This document shows, piece after piece, positions 8,964 to 18,247 of a stretch of DNA of 64,000 nt (positions within the stretch are counted from its first letter, which is position 1; the number at the start of each line of letters is the position of its first letter). The notes below the pieces were generated by a model, which was given only the letters and a program-made list of their open reading frames with translations, was not told the origin of the DNA and did no database searches. The stretch is from assembly GCF_004014875.1 (NCBI RefSeq), contig NZ_CP034929.1, positions 434,001 to 498,000 on the forward strand, in the 5' to 3' direction. The DNA comes from Nocardioides yefusunii. GTDB lineage: Bacteria; Actinomycetota; Actinomycetes; Propionibacteriales; Nocardioidaceae. The position numbers were made by a program, and so were the translations under genes.

Positions 8964-9275
8964 CGATTCTGCCGATTTGGAAAAGTGTGGCCCTTAATCG
9001 CATGAAGCGGTTGAGGGCCACACTGTCCGGGTATCAGAGGTCAGCTCTTCGGTTTCTCCCACATGAACACGTTGTAGCCGGACACCTTGTCGGTCTTGTC
9101 CAGGTTGGCGGAGGTGGAGATGAACGTGATCTTCTTCCCGTCACCGCTGATCGCGGGGAAGAGGGAGAACCCGTCGTCGGTGCCTCCGTTCTGGGTTCCG
9201 TCAGCGTTGAACGGTCGTGAAACGTAGGAGTGCTTCTTGAATCGCACTGGGTTTAGTTCCGCTTGATCAGTCAGG

Positions 9276-9569
9276 ATGGGAACGATGGCCAGGTATACGA
9301 ATGAGATGCGTGAGCGGGCGGTGCGGATGGTTGCCGAGGTCCGCGGGGAGCATCCGCATGAGACGTCGGCGCTGCGGTACGTGGCGGGTTTGTTGGGGAT
9401 CAACGTCGAGACGTTGCGGCTGTGGGTGAACCGCGCCGAGGTCGATGCCGGCAAGCGCCCCGGTGTCACGACCGATGAGGCCGATGAGATCAAGCGGCTG
9501 CGGCGTGAGAACGCCGAACTTCGTCGTGCGAACGAGATCTTGAAGTCTGTATCGGTGTTTAACGCCTGA
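9276..9569 (+). CDS. IS3-family transposase OrfA
   Basis: This 97-residue protein has an N-terminal MARYTNEMRERAVRM helix, a helix-turn-helix (VAGLLGINVETLRLWV), the linker GKRPGVTTDEADEI and a coiled coil (RRENAELRRANEILKSVS). It is the DNA-binding half of the transposase. It is of a different IS3 subgroup from the copy at 5310-5606 and closer to that at 15781-16110. OrfB follows after a short gap but is not intact, so autonomous movement is unlikely. Confidence 0.9.
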   Translation: MGTMARYTNEMRERAVRMVAEVRGEHPHETSALRYVAGLLGINVETLRLWVNRAEVDAGKRPGVTTDEADEIKRLRRENAELRRANEILKSVSVFNA

Positions 9570-9593
9570 GGAGCTCGACCGTCCCGCGACGAG

Positions 9594-10534
9594 ATGATCC
9601 GGTTCATTGATGAGTACAGGGATCGTTTTGCCGGTCGTGTGCCATCTGTCGGGTGTTGCGCAGGTGAGTTCGTGGGTTCATCACCTCTCGTGGCTACCGG
9701 GCTGCGAAGACGAGGACGCCGTCGGCGCGGGCGTTGAAGGACGAGTTGTTGGTGCCCGAGATCGCCAGGCTGCACGGCGAGAACTATGGCGTGTACGGGG
9801 TCCGGAAGATGCGTGCTCTGTTGCGGCGCCGGGGTTGGGAGGTCGGTCGTGACCAGACCGCGAGGTTGATGAAGATCGCGGGTGTGCAGGGCGTGAAGCG
9901 GTCGAAGAAGGTGTTCACCACCAAGCCAGACCCGGCGGCGGCGAAGCCCGCAGATCTGGTGCAACGACACTTCAAAGCAGAAGCGCCTCGCCGGCTGTGG
10001 GTTGCCGACATCACCTACGTCGCGACCTGGTCAGGGTTCGCCTACGTGGCGTTCGTGACCGACGTGTACTCGCGGCGAATCGTCGGTTGGAACGTCGCCG
10101 GCACACTGCGAGCCGATCTTGGACCGAAGCCGGCCCTGGACATGGCCGCGAGGGACGCCAAGCGCGAAGGCGCCGCCGACCTGTCCGGGTTGGTGCATCA
10201 CGCCGATCACGGGTCGAACTACCTCTCGATCGTCTACACCGACCGGATCTCTGAACTGGGTGCGACACCGTCGACCGGCACCGTCGGGGACAGCTACGAC
10301 AATGCCCTCGCTGAGGCGGTCAACGGTCTGTACAACACCTCGGTGATCCGGCGCAGGGGGCCGTGGAAGACGATCGAGCAGGTCGAACTCGCGACTCTGG
10401 AGTACGTGTGGTGGTGGAACCATCAGCGCCTTCACGGCGAGCTCGACATGTGCACCCCACTCGAGGTCGAGGCGGCGTACTACGCTGCCCAAGAATCATC
10501 CCGGCCAGCACTTGCTGGCCAAGGGAACGCATAG
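9594..10534 (+). pseudogene. IS3 transposase OrfB with frameshift and internal stop
   Basis: ATG at 9594 starts the expected OrfB N-terminus (MIRFIDEYRDRF). The conserved ICRVL block that should follow is in another frame from 9641, and a TGA at 9665-9667 then interrupts that frame. The rest is open to 10534 with all catalytic parts: VWLADIT-like (LWVADITYVATW), SRRIVGWNV, HHADHGSNY and DSYDNALAEAVNGLY. An in-frame start at about 9734 could yield a truncated protein without the N-terminal helices. The element is probably dead. Confidence 0.8.
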
Positions 10535-10549
10535 GAACGAAACCCAGGA

Positions 10550-11918
10550 TGCTTCTATGTGTGTCAAGCAGCCAGGGGTGGCGATGCCGTGAGGGTCCGG
10601 TGGATCTGACGGGTGACGTAGCGTTTGAGCGAGCGTGAGATTTCCTTCTTCGTTCGGCCCTCGGCGGTGCGTCGTTCAACGTAGGCACGGGTAGCCGGAT
10701 CCATCCGCATCCGGGTGAGCACGATGGTATTGATCGCGCGGTTGAGCTGCCGATCGCCGCCGCGGTTCAGTCTGTGCCGGGTCGTGTTACCCGACGATGC
10801 AGGGATGGGGCAGGTCCCTGCGATCTGTGCCAGTGCTGCTTCAGACCTCACACGACCCGGGTGAGACCACACAGCCATGACCACCGCCGCAGTGACGGCG
10901 CCGACTCCGGTCATTTCCAGCAGCACTGGGGCATGGTCGCTGACCAGCGTGGTCACCTGTTCACGGTTGCTCGTGAGGTCGTCGTCCAGCTCGAGCACCC
11001 GTCGGGCGTGACGGACTGCGTCAGCTCTGGCCACCGACAAGCCGAGGTTCTCTTGTCGGCGACGCCACGACGCAACGGCCCTGATCTGTGTCAACGTCAG
11101 CGCCTTGCGGGCGTCGAGGCCCAGGCTGTGGGTACGCAGTAGCGCGGTCAGCGCGTTGATCGACCTGAGTCGCTCAGCGTTCATCTGCTCACGTGCACCG
11201 GTCAGGACCTTGAGCGCTGTCTGCAACTCGCCGGCACGACGGTCCCGCAGCCTGTTGAGGTCCATCACCAGCGTTGACCGGGCCGCGGTGACAGCGTCAA
11301 GTGAGTCGGTCTTCCCTCTCCCGCGCAGTCGTTTGGCTGACGGCGCTGGAGCCTCGACCACCCGGTAGCCGGACTGGGACATGAGGTCGGCCATCACAGC
11401 GCCGTAGGAACCGGTGCCCTCGGCTGAGACAAGGACACCGTCGACGTCACCGCCGGTGCGGCGTCCAACCCAGGCGATAGCCCGGTTCAGGCCAGCAACC
11501 GTGGTAGGGAACGTCTCGGTTCCGAGCTCTCTGCCTGATGGCGATTCGAGCAATGCGTAGGTGTGGGTCGCGGCGTGGGTGTCGACACCCACGACGAACC
11601 TGTAGTGATCTGCAACGATGGACACGCGGTGTCTCCTTAGAGTGAGCGGACGTCGTGACCGGCGTCGGCCCGGGAGAAGATCACTACGAGACATGCCTGT
11701 AAGGGGCCACAACCCATCGGGTTGGACAAGCTTCTGATCAAGCCATCGTGGTGGGCCGGGACGGCGCCGGCCCTCCCAACTCGACGGACAGATCCCGGGA
11801 AAGGCACCCCGCGAAGAGGCCAAGCGATTCATGAGTCACATCGAGCCAGAAGAACCGGCACCACCCTGCCAGCCAGCCCCAGGCCAGCCACGACAGACAC
11901 TTACATGCGATTCAGACC
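10550..11918 (-). mobile_element. IS110-family element (limits approximate)
   Basis: The transposase gene is of IS110 type. That family lacks clear inverted repeats, so I infer the limits from where the neighbouring sequences stop: the IS3 end at 10546 on one side and the broken Ig-like gene at about 11919 on the other. The non-coding left and right stretches are where IS110-family bridge RNA would be expected, but I did not derive a fold. Confidence 0.75.
10564..11625 (-). CDS. IS110-family transposase (DEDD recombinase)
   Basis: This 353-residue protein starts at GTG 11625, with AAGGAG eight bases upstream. Longer versions of the frame have no such site. The N-terminal RuvC-like domain begins FVVGVDTHAATHTYAL (first Asp), followed by VSAEGTGSYG (Glu) and KTDSLDAVTAAR (Asp pair). 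The C-terminal transposase_20 domain has the typical MTGVGAVTAAVVMAVW and ALAQIAGTCPIPASSG with the catalytic Ser. It excises and inserts the element. The frame is intact. Confidence 0.92.
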   Translation of the reverse strand: MSIVADHYRFVVGVDTHAATHTYALLESPSGRELGTETFPTTVAGLNRAIAWVGRRTGGDVDGVLVSAEGTGSYGAVMADLMSQSGYRVVEAPAPSAKRLRGRGKTDSLDAVTAARSTLVMDLNRLRDRRAGELQTALKVLTGAREQMNAERLRSINALTALLRTHSLGLDARKALTLTQIRAVASWRRRQENLGLSVARADAVRHARRVLELDDDLTSNREQVTTLVSDHAPVLLEMTGVGAVTAAVVMAVWSHPGRVRSEAALAQIAGTCPIPASSGNTTRHRLNRGGDRQLNRAINTIVLTRMRMDPATRAYVERRTAEGRTKKEISRSLKRYVTRQIHRTLTASPPLAA

Positions 11919-12540
11919 CCGGCGTGGGGGTGTGCTTGATCGTGTAGCGGCCAGCCTTGTTGGTGCGGGCCTTCGCAAGCGTGACCCACTTCCCGGCACT
12001 CTTGCGCTGGAGTTTGACGACGGTTCGGGCTTTCGCCTTCGTTGTACGGCCTGTGAACTTGGCCTTGTCCTCGGACGTCATTTTCTGCGGGACAACGAGA
12101 GTGATCTTCGTGCGTGTGCGGACGGTGATGTTCACCGACTTCGACGCGCTGGAGTTAGTGGTCACCCGCAGCGTGTACCGGCCGGTCTTCTTCGGCGCCC
12201 GCAGAGTTGCCTTCCAGGAACCGTTCTTCACCTTGACGGTCTTGACCTTGCGCCACTGCTGCCCTTCACGCTTCTGCACAGTGACGGTGCGGACGCCCTT
12301 GGCCTTGCCGGAGACCTTGAAGGTCTTGCCGGTCACTGCTGCCTTCGGGGCCGCAATCGACGGCTTGGCGGCCGGTGCGGCCAGCGCTGTGTTGGCCGGC
12401 GTCAGAGCAATACCTGTTGCGGCCAGCGCTATCGCTGCAACTGCTCCGGTAACGCGCCTCGTGCACGGCATTCGTCTTGTGGGTTTCACGCGTCGGGCCC
12501 TCCTCGTTACGGTCCTCGCTCCTACAGCACGACCTCGGTC

Positions 12541-12557
12541 AGGAGTTTTGCACTCCT
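12541..12557. promoter_or_regulatory. Inverted repeat upstream of the broken Ig-like gene
   Basis: AGGAGT-TTTGC-ACTCCT, six-base perfect arms, lies 52 bp before the start codon at 12489 and could be an operator in its promoter region. Nothing else supports this. Confidence 0.25.
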
Positions 12558-12611
12558 TCTGAGCCAGGTGAGCGAATGCACGGGATCGCGCCCAGTTGCA
12601 CTGTCACCTGC

Positions 12612-12770
12612 ATGAATCTTCGACAGGCGCAGACGATGGCGCGCACCTTGGTGGACGAGCATGGACTGGCTGCCTGATGTTCCACTTCGAATGGGCCGGG
12701 TGTCTTAGATAGCTGCCGTTGAGGCGCCCGCTTCGCACCAACATCGCGTCGCTCACGAAAGGTCTACCTG
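12612..12770 (+). pseudogene. Degenerate SprT-like N-terminal fragment
   Basis: ATG at 12612 gives MNLRQAQTMARTLVDEHGL, which resembles the start of SprT-like metalloprotein-fold proteins. A stop follows at once, and shifted frames continue with FHFEWAG and then RRPLRTNIASLTKGL, the expected order of the SprT N-terminal strand and the basic/ISLS block. The HExxH zinc site would lie further on and is absent. The remnant ends where the subtilisin gene ends from the other strand. Confidence 0.4.
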
Positions 12771-14659
12771 ACTCGCCACCAGCCGGTTGCCTTTGCGGCG
12801 TGGGTGTCGGACTTCGCCACGTAGGCACGCCACTTCCCCGCCGGCAGCGAGGAAACATTCGCCTTGCCGGCCTTGCTTGCGGTGACGACCTTGCGGGTCT
12901 TCCACCTGCCGTTCACGCGCTTCTGGAACTCGATCTTCCGCTGCGCACCGGCGCTCACCTTGATGGCCGCTTTCTTCTTCGTGTGCGAAACGACCTTCAG
13001 GTTGGGGACGGCCGTGAAGCGAACCTTTAGGCCTGTCTCGCCCAGGCGGACGACGGTGTGGCTGCGAACGCGGACAGAGGCCTTCGCGACACCTTTCTTG
13101 TTCGTCTTCAACGCCCTGCGGATGGTGCTCTTTCCGGCTCGCTCGATCACCACGAGGACGTCCTCGTTGGCGACGCTGGCGCCCGTGTTGGTGTCCGTGA
13201 CCCAGACTCGCAAGGGAACGGACGTGTTGTGGGCGACGCGGTGAGAGTAAGCCTCGAACACAGTCATCAGCGAGCGAGTCACGACGCTGGCCGGGGTCTC
13301 CTTCTCGGTTTCCGGCTCGCCGGAGGTGGGTCCGACCAGAACATCACCAGGAAGCTTCGAAGCGTCACAGCTAGCGACGTCACACACTAGAGCAGCCGCG
13401 TCGAGGAGGCCGTACCCGAACTCGTCATCGCGGCCCTTCACACCGAGGTCCTTCGAGGATTTCTTGATCGTGCGTTCGAAAGCTGCCGGAGTCAACGAGC
13501 CTCCGTTCGCCTCAACGGCGAGGGCTGCCGCGGCGGAGACGAACGCAGCGGCCTGGGAGGTCCCGCTGACGGACTGACGACGGTGTGAGGGCCACAACGA
13601 GAGGATGAACGATCCCGGGGCAGCAACATCGACGCCACTGTGAGCGGAGGAGAAGGTGGTCCGGGCGTTCTTCTTGTCGGTCGCCGCTACTCCGATCACG
13701 CCCGGGTAAGCGGACGGGTACTTGAGCTGGCCGTTGCTTGCGGTGTTAGCGGCCGCGGCGACGACGATCACGTTGCGTTCGACCGCGTAGGCGATGGCGG
13801 CTTCGACGGATGCCGCCGCCCTGTCCATAGTCAGGGAAAGGTTCACGACGTCCGCTCCGTTGTTGACCGCCCAAACGATGCCACGGGCAACGTCCGAAGA
13901 TGCGCCCGCACCGTTCTCGTCGAAAACCTTCACGGGCATCACGGCCGCGCCGGGTGCACCGCCTGCGATCTGGAGCCCATTGTTGACGTTCGCGGCAATG
14001 ATCCCGGCGACGTGGGTTCCGTGCCCGTGCGGGTCCTCCCATCCCTTCCCGGGGAGGTCTTCGTCGTCAACAGGCAAGAAGCCCGCACCCTGGTCAGCGT
14101 CACGGTCCGCCTTGGTATAGTCGAACTCAGCGCCGTCGGTGACACGGCCAACGAGGTCGGGGTGGCTGATGTCGATTCCGGTGTCCACGACCGCGACCTT
14201 GACCTTGTCGCCGGTAGAGACGTTCCAGGCGCCGGGCAGCCGGGTGCGCGACAGGCCCCACTGATCATCGAAAAACGGGTCGTTCGTGGCCCCGGCGTAG
14301 TCGGCGATGGTGACGGGGGAGTCGATCTCGACTGCGACGACGCCTTCGAGGTCCTGCGCTTCTTCCACCGCCTCGGTGGCTGCAGCGGCACCCCTGACTT
14401 CGTTCGCAGCGAAGGAGGGGGCGCCGTCCTCGCCGAGCGTGACCGCGACGACGCGAACCTCGTCCTTCCTCCCCACGCCCGCGTCAGACACGAGGTCATC
14501 TGGTGCAGTCTCCACCGACCCGGTCGGCTCGAGGTGCTGAACGACGCCAGCGACATCATGACTCTCCCCGGCAACCGCGTTCGGGACGGAGGGCAATGTT
14601 GCAAGAGACAGAGCAGCAAAGGCCGCACCAACTGCGCGAACGGTCGTGGAGAACTTCAT
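12764..14659 (-). CDS. S8 family serine peptidase (subtilisin-like), secreted
   Basis: This is a 631-residue subtilase from ATG 14659, chosen because it begins a good signal peptide (MKFSTTVRAVGAAFAALSLA). Residues about 35-125 resemble an inhibitor-I9-type prodomain ending with a conserved NDPFFDDQWGL block. The triad is visible: Asp in VVDTGIDISHPD (about 157), His in HGHGTHVAG (about 212) and Ser in SGTSQAAA (about 365). The oxyanion Asn is in the VVAAAANTAS region. A C-terminal beta-sandwich of about 150 residues with Lys-rich Ig-like features follows, as in its secreted neighbours. Two Cys (LVCDVASC) may pair. Confidence 0.9.
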   Translation of the reverse strand: MKFSTTVRAVGAAFAALSLATLPSVPNAVAGESHDVAGVVQHLEPTGSVETAPDDLVSDAGVGRKDEVRVVAVTLGEDGAPSFAANEVRGAAAATEAVEEAQDLEGVVAVEIDSPVTIADYAGATNDPFFDDQWGLSRTRLPGAWNVSTGDKVKVAVVDTGIDISHPDLVGRVTDGAEFDYTKADRDADQGAGFLPVDDEDLPGKGWEDPHGHGTHVAGIIAANVNNGLQIAGGAPGAAVMPVKVFDENGAGASSDVARGIVWAVNNGADVVNLSLTMDRAAASVEAAIAYAVERNVIVVAAAANTASNGQLKYPSAYPGVIGVAATDKKNARTTFSSAHSGVDVAAPGSFILSLWPSHRRQSVSGTSQAAAFVSAAAALAVEANGGSLTPAAFERTIKKSSKDLGVKGRDDEFGYGLLDAAALVCDVASCDASKLPGDVLVGPTSGEPETEKETPASVVTRSLMTVFEAYSHRVAHNTSVPLRVWVTDTNTGASVANEDVLVVIERAGKSTIRRALKTNKKGVAKASVRVRSHTVVRLGETGLKVRFTAVPNLKVVSHTKKKAAIKVSAGAQRKIEFQKRVNGRWKTRKVVTASKAGKANVSSLPAGKWRAYVAKSDTHAAKATGWWRVR

Positions 14660-14727
14660 GGACGGGAATGCCTGCCTAGGTGGGAGCGTTGCCTTCGTTC
14701 GTTCAGCAGCGTGCCCTACCGTAAGGC

Positions 14728-15785
14728 TCAGGCATCCGCAGCGCGGCACATGAGTCCTACACCGCCCCGGGCGACCCGGACAGCGAGTGGATCATGCGGA
14801 GAACTCCTGGGGCCGTTGCACTCTGTTGCGTGCCGGGTTCGGTAGAGGCTCTGAACTAACGCACCGACGGTAGTCGGTGCGGGGTTGTGCTGGTAGTGGT
14901 TGTCCTCGAACTCGACCGGCGGGACGAGTCCGATCTCGCCGTGCAGGCGTCGGTGGTTGAACCAGTCGATGTACTCCGCGACCGCGATCTCGCGGTCGTC
15001 AATGCTTCTCCAGGGGCCCTTGTCACGGACCAATTCGGCCTTGAACAGCGAGTTGAACGCCTCAGCCAGGGCATTGTCATAGGAGTCGCCTGTCGACCCC
15101 ACCGACGCGACCGCGCCGGCCTCGGCCAGCCTCTGGGTGTAGCGAACGGCGAGATATTGAACTCCTTTGTCGCTGTGTGGGATGACGCCGGTGGTGTCCT
15201 GGCCGGCGTGCTGACGGGTCCACAACCCCATCTCCAGGGCATCCAGGGACAGGTCAGTGCGCAGACTCCTCGACACCTGCCAACCGACCACGCGTCGGGA
15301 GTAGACGTCGATGACGAACGCGGCGTACACCCACCCGGCGAAGGTCCGGCAGTAGGTGATGTCCGCGACCCAGACCCGATTCGGTGCCGGAGCGCCGAAG
15401 TCGCGTTCCAGCAGATCCGGTCGCGTGTCAGGACCGCTGCCCGGAACCGTCGTGCGGGGTCCCTTCGCCCGGCTGATCCCGCGCAACCCCTCTTTGCTCA
15501 GGAGCCGGTGCACGGTGCACCTTGCGATTCGGTGTCCACGACGGTTCAGTTCTGCGTGCATCTTGCGGACCCCGTAGACGCCGTAGTTGTCAGAGTGGAC
15601 GGCCCGCAACACTTCGACATGCTTCTCATCAGCCAGGACGCGTGCCGAAGGTGGCCGGGCCTTCGCGGCGTAATAGGTACTCGGGGCGATCTGCACCGGC
15701 CTGACGCAGGACGGTGCAGATCGGCTCGACCCCGAACCTCGTCCGGTGCTCATCGATGTAGTCGATGAGCACCGTCGTGGTCACT
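14728..15785 (-). pseudogene. IS3 transposase OrfB with early frameshift
   Basis: A GTG at 15785 overlaps the orfA stop and gives the normal OrfB start (VLIDYIDEHRTRFGVEPICTVL). At about 15696 the frame shifts (a net two-base loss or one-base gain) and the rest continues in another frame: QIAPSTYYAAK, VWVADITYCRTF, SRRVVGWQV, PHSDKGVQYL and DSYDNALAEAFNSLF. The catalytic Asp, Asp and Glu are all present, so the damage may be a single event. At its 3' end the frame runs through the inverted repeat and stops outside the element at 14728. Confidence 0.8.
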
Positions 15786-16154
15786 TCAGCTTGCGGTCGA
15801 GCTCCGCCGCGGCGAAAAACGCCGACGCAGTCCGCAAGATCTCGTTCGCACGCCGCAACTCCTTGACCTCACGCTCCAGTTCGGCGATCCGCTTCGCGTC
15901 ATCAGTCGTGACGCCGGGGCGGTGGCCCTCGTCGATCTCGGCCTGAGCAACCCAGTTGCGCAACGTCTCGGGGTTGATCCCCAACTGATCGCCGACCCGA
16001 CGCAGAGCGCCGGTCCTGGTCACTGGATCGCGTCGTAGATCAACGGCCATCCGGATCGCTCGCTCCCGAAGCTCGTCGGGGTACTTCCTCGGTGCTCCCA
16101 TGACTCTCATCCTTCCGTGGAATGAGAGCCTCCATCAGACCCGGCACGCAACAG
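14823..16154 (-). mobile_element. IS3-family element inserted in another IS3 orfA
   Basis: The ends share a 16-bp inverted repeat CTGTTGCGTGCCGGGT, then a looser continuation to GAGGCTCT, at 14823 inward and 16154 inward. OrfA and orfB read leftwards. On its right the element abuts a different IS3 orfA broken at its AAYLL region; on its left no matching orfB of that broken element remains. No target duplication was found. Confidence 0.75.
15781..16110 (-). CDS. IS3-family transposase OrfA
   Basis: This 109-residue protein opens MGAPRKYPDELRERAIRMAV, has a helix-turn-helix around GDQLGINPETLRNWV, the GHRPGVTTDDAKRI linker and a coiled coil (LEREVKELRRANEIL). It is the DNA-binding component. 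The stop overlaps the GTG of orfB. The ATG at 16101 (MGAPRK) is the more usual start than the upstream ATG at 16110. Confidence 0.9.
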   Translation of the reverse strand: MRVMGAPRKYPDELRERAIRMAVDLRRDPVTRTGALRRVGDQLGINPETLRNWVAQAEIDEGHRPGVTTDDAKRIAELEREVKELRRANEILRTASAFFAAAELDRKLK

Positions 16155-16426
16155 GTACGCGGCCGCACGCCGCAGGACCTCGTTCTCCTGCTCCAGACGA
16201 CGGATCCGCCGCTTCGCCTCACGCAACTCGGCAGCCTGATTGGCCGTGACACCGGGCTTGATCCCGTCCTCCACATCCGCTTGACGCAACCACTTCGACA
16301 ACGTCACCGGATGCACACCGAAATCATGCGCGATCTGCTCCAACGTCTCCCCGGGCCACGATCACGCGCCACCCGGACCACGTCGTCCTTGAACTCCTTG
16401 GGATACCTGCCAGCCACGAGGACCAT
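16155..16426 (-). pseudogene. Degenerate IS3 OrfA cut by the neighbouring IS3
   Basis: From ATG 16426 the frame reads VLVAGRYPKEFKDDVVRVA. At about 16357 one base is missing, and the rest (LEQIAHDFGVHPVTLSKWL, RIRRLEQENEVLRRAAAYL) is in the next frame. It breaks at 16154 where the IS3 element begins. Upstream, to about 16470, lies its own inverted repeat-like end (GGGACTTCCCAATTGG on the minus strand). It is an older insertion that served as target. Confidence 0.75.
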
Positions 16427-16712
16427 CCTTCCAGCCAAGACCTCCGGTCTTAGCCAATTGGGAAGTCCCCTATCTCTTCAGCAGTACCGCTTTGCACCGC
16501 TGGGACATTGAAGGTGAGGCCGTGGATAGGGAAAGCCTCAACCTGGCCGCGGCGACGACACGGGCCCCTCGACCCGACCGAGGGGTTCGTTAGGGTGCCG
16601 GGAACTGCGAGATCACAGGCCTGTAACTTTGGGGAGCCGCTTTCGCGTCAGCCGATCTCGGGCCCGGGCTAGCGTGGCCGCGCTCTTGCCCCCTACTCTC
16701 GAAGTGGAGAAC

Positions 16713-18146
16713 GTGAAATTGAAGCAGATGGCAACCTCTGTGCGTCTGGCTGGACTCGCGGCCGCAGGACTCGCACTGACCTCGTGTGGTGCGGCCGGCG
16801 GAGAAGTCGGCTACAACGCCTACACGACGACCGACACGAACGACATGCCCCAGGTGTGCGAAGAGTTCCTCGGCTCCCCTGAGGACGTCGCGAAGAAGCT
16901 GGACCTGGACATTGAACTCTTCGACGAGCCCAGCGCAGGCGAGTGCCGATACGTTTCACAGGCAGACGACGAGGTCCGGTTCACCATCGAGACCGACAAG
17001 CCCAGCTCTGCGATCGCGTTCGGCAAGGGCGAGAAGTACTACCTGGCGTTGCGCGCCGAGGACACCGAGGGCAATGACTTGAAGTTCAGCTCCGATGTTC
17101 GCAAGGACATCTCACAGTGGCTGCAGGAGAAGGCCGACCAGATCACCGACGACTACGACGAGTGGTTCAAGGGCCTGCCTGCGGTCACTGAGGATTACGC
17201 ATCCGCTGAGGCCACCTACACCAGCAACTACGAGGACGAAGACGGTGAGGGCGAGAACCAGGCCACCCTGTTCACCCCTGCCGGCGAGGTGGTTTTGGCC
17301 ACCGTCGAGAAGCCCAAGTACCTCGGGGCGCGCGAGGTGGCCGAGCGACCTGCAGACGACCACAAGTTCATCGCACCGATCCTCGGGTTCAACTTCGACG
17401 GCGCGAACACCGACGAGTACGGCGAGGAGACTGCACCCGAGTCTGACGCCAGCGTCCTGCCCACCTTCTCCATCGAGGTCGACGGGGCCACGCGCGACAG
17501 CGCCAAGGAGGCCCTTGCCGGCATCGTCTCATCGGGTGCCACCGGATCACTGGTGCTGTCGATCCCCAAGGACGCCAAGGACGTTTCCCTGGTTGCCACC
17601 ACCGGCGAGCTCGTGCAGAAGCTGTCGCTGCTGACTGGCAAGATCGACGACAACGGGTTCTCCAAGACCTACGCTGAGAACCACGTCGTGGGCACCAGCG
17701 ACGGCGACTTCACTGCACCCGAGGCGAAACTGCCCGACGGGGACACTCGCGAGATCGGTGGCTGGAGCTCCTGGCGTGCCGACTACAGCGAGACCATGAA
17801 GTGGCGCTACACCCCGTGGGACCCGGTGAAGCAGCAGTTGGCGCCGGCTGACAAGATGTTCTTCACTGTCATCCTCGACCCGGTCTCCCCGGAGGCTGTC
17901 GAGCCGCTCACCGCTGCTGACATGACGGTCGAGATCAACGGTAAGACATACAAGGCAACGAACTTCGACCCGAAGGCCTACACCTACAACTTCGAGGTCC
18001 CCAAGGGCGCCCAGCGCTTCAACGTCACGTTGAAGACCAAGATCCTTGTCAAGGAACTCAAGGACGAGTACTGGTACAAGCCCGGCACGACCTTGACCGG
18101 GCCGGCCGTCAACACCTGGACGGTTGACCCGAACAACGTCGACTGA
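16713..18146 (+). CDS. Secreted lipoprotein of unknown function
   Basis: The protein has 477 residues from GTG 16713, preceded by GGAG. An upstream start at 16629 would bury the signal sequence. The N-terminus is a lipoprotein signal (MKLKQMATSVRLAGLAAAGL then lipobox LTSC at about residues 26-29), so the mature protein is membrane-anchored outside the cell. The body is acidic and rich in Asp, Glu and Thr, with a beta-rich C-terminal half; only one more Cys pair (QVCEEF, AGECRY) is seen. No known domain is recognised. Composition differs from the basic Ig-like neighbours. A strong terminator follows. Confidence 0.75.
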   Translation: MKLKQMATSVRLAGLAAAGLALTSCGAAGGEVGYNAYTTTDTNDMPQVCEEFLGSPEDVAKKLDLDIELFDEPSAGECRYVSQADDEVRFTIETDKPSSAIAFGKGEKYYLALRAEDTEGNDLKFSSDVRKDISQWLQEKADQITDDYDEWFKGLPAVTEDYASAEATYTSNYEDEDGEGENQATLFTPAGEVVLATVEKPKYLGAREVAERPADDHKFIAPILGFNFDGANTDEYGEETAPESDASVLPTFSIEVDGATRDSAKEALAGIVSSGATGSLVLSIPKDAKDVSLVATTGELVQKLSLLTGKIDDNGFSKTYAENHVVGTSDGDFTAPEAKLPDGDTREIGGWSSWRADYSETMKWRYTPWDPVKQQLAPADKMFFTVILDPVSPEAVEPLTAADMTVEINGKTYKATNFDPKAYTYNFEVPKGAQRFNVTLKTKILVKELKDEYWYKPGTTLTGPAVNTWTVDPNNVD

Positions 18147-18163
18147 GCACAGTTCAAACGCTC

Positions 18164-18199
18164 GCGGCCTCTCGCCTGTTCTGCCAGGCGAGAGGCCGC
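18164..18199. terminator. Hairpin terminator after the lipoprotein gene
   Basis: A perfect 15-bp stem GCGGCCTCTCGCCTG with a six-base loop lies 17 bp after the stop codon. Confidence 0.85.
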
Positions 18200-18247
18200 G
18201 TCTGCGTCCTAGAGCCGCAACTGTCAGCGAACGACTGTGAACCGCAC

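Larger units (their letters stand above)
9248..10546 (+). mobile_element. IS3-family element with damaged orfB
   Basis: The ends carry short inverted repeats, TGGGTTTAGTTCC at 9248 and its near complement (one mismatch) ending at 10546; length is about 1.3 kb. OrfA and orfB read rightwards. No target duplication is visible at the proposed ends, probably because the right flank is directly followed by an IS110 element. Confidence 0.8.
9041..12489 (-). pseudogene. Paralogue of the Ig-like/beta-propeller protein, broken by IS3 and IS110
   Basis: Two fragments in the same orientation flank the two insertion sequences. The N-terminal piece (12489 down to about 11920) has a signal peptide and two Ig-like modules almost matching the 1084-residue neighbour (RTVVKLQRKSAGKW, GRYTIKHTPTPG). 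It breaks at the Gly where IS110 begins. The C-terminal piece (about 9247 down to 9041) holds the last propeller blade (PAISGDGKKITFIS) and ends VFMWEKPKS, similar to VYLWDMPSD of the neighbour. The middle, over 700 codons if like its paralogue, is missing, so deletion accompanied the insertions. Confidence 0.8.
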
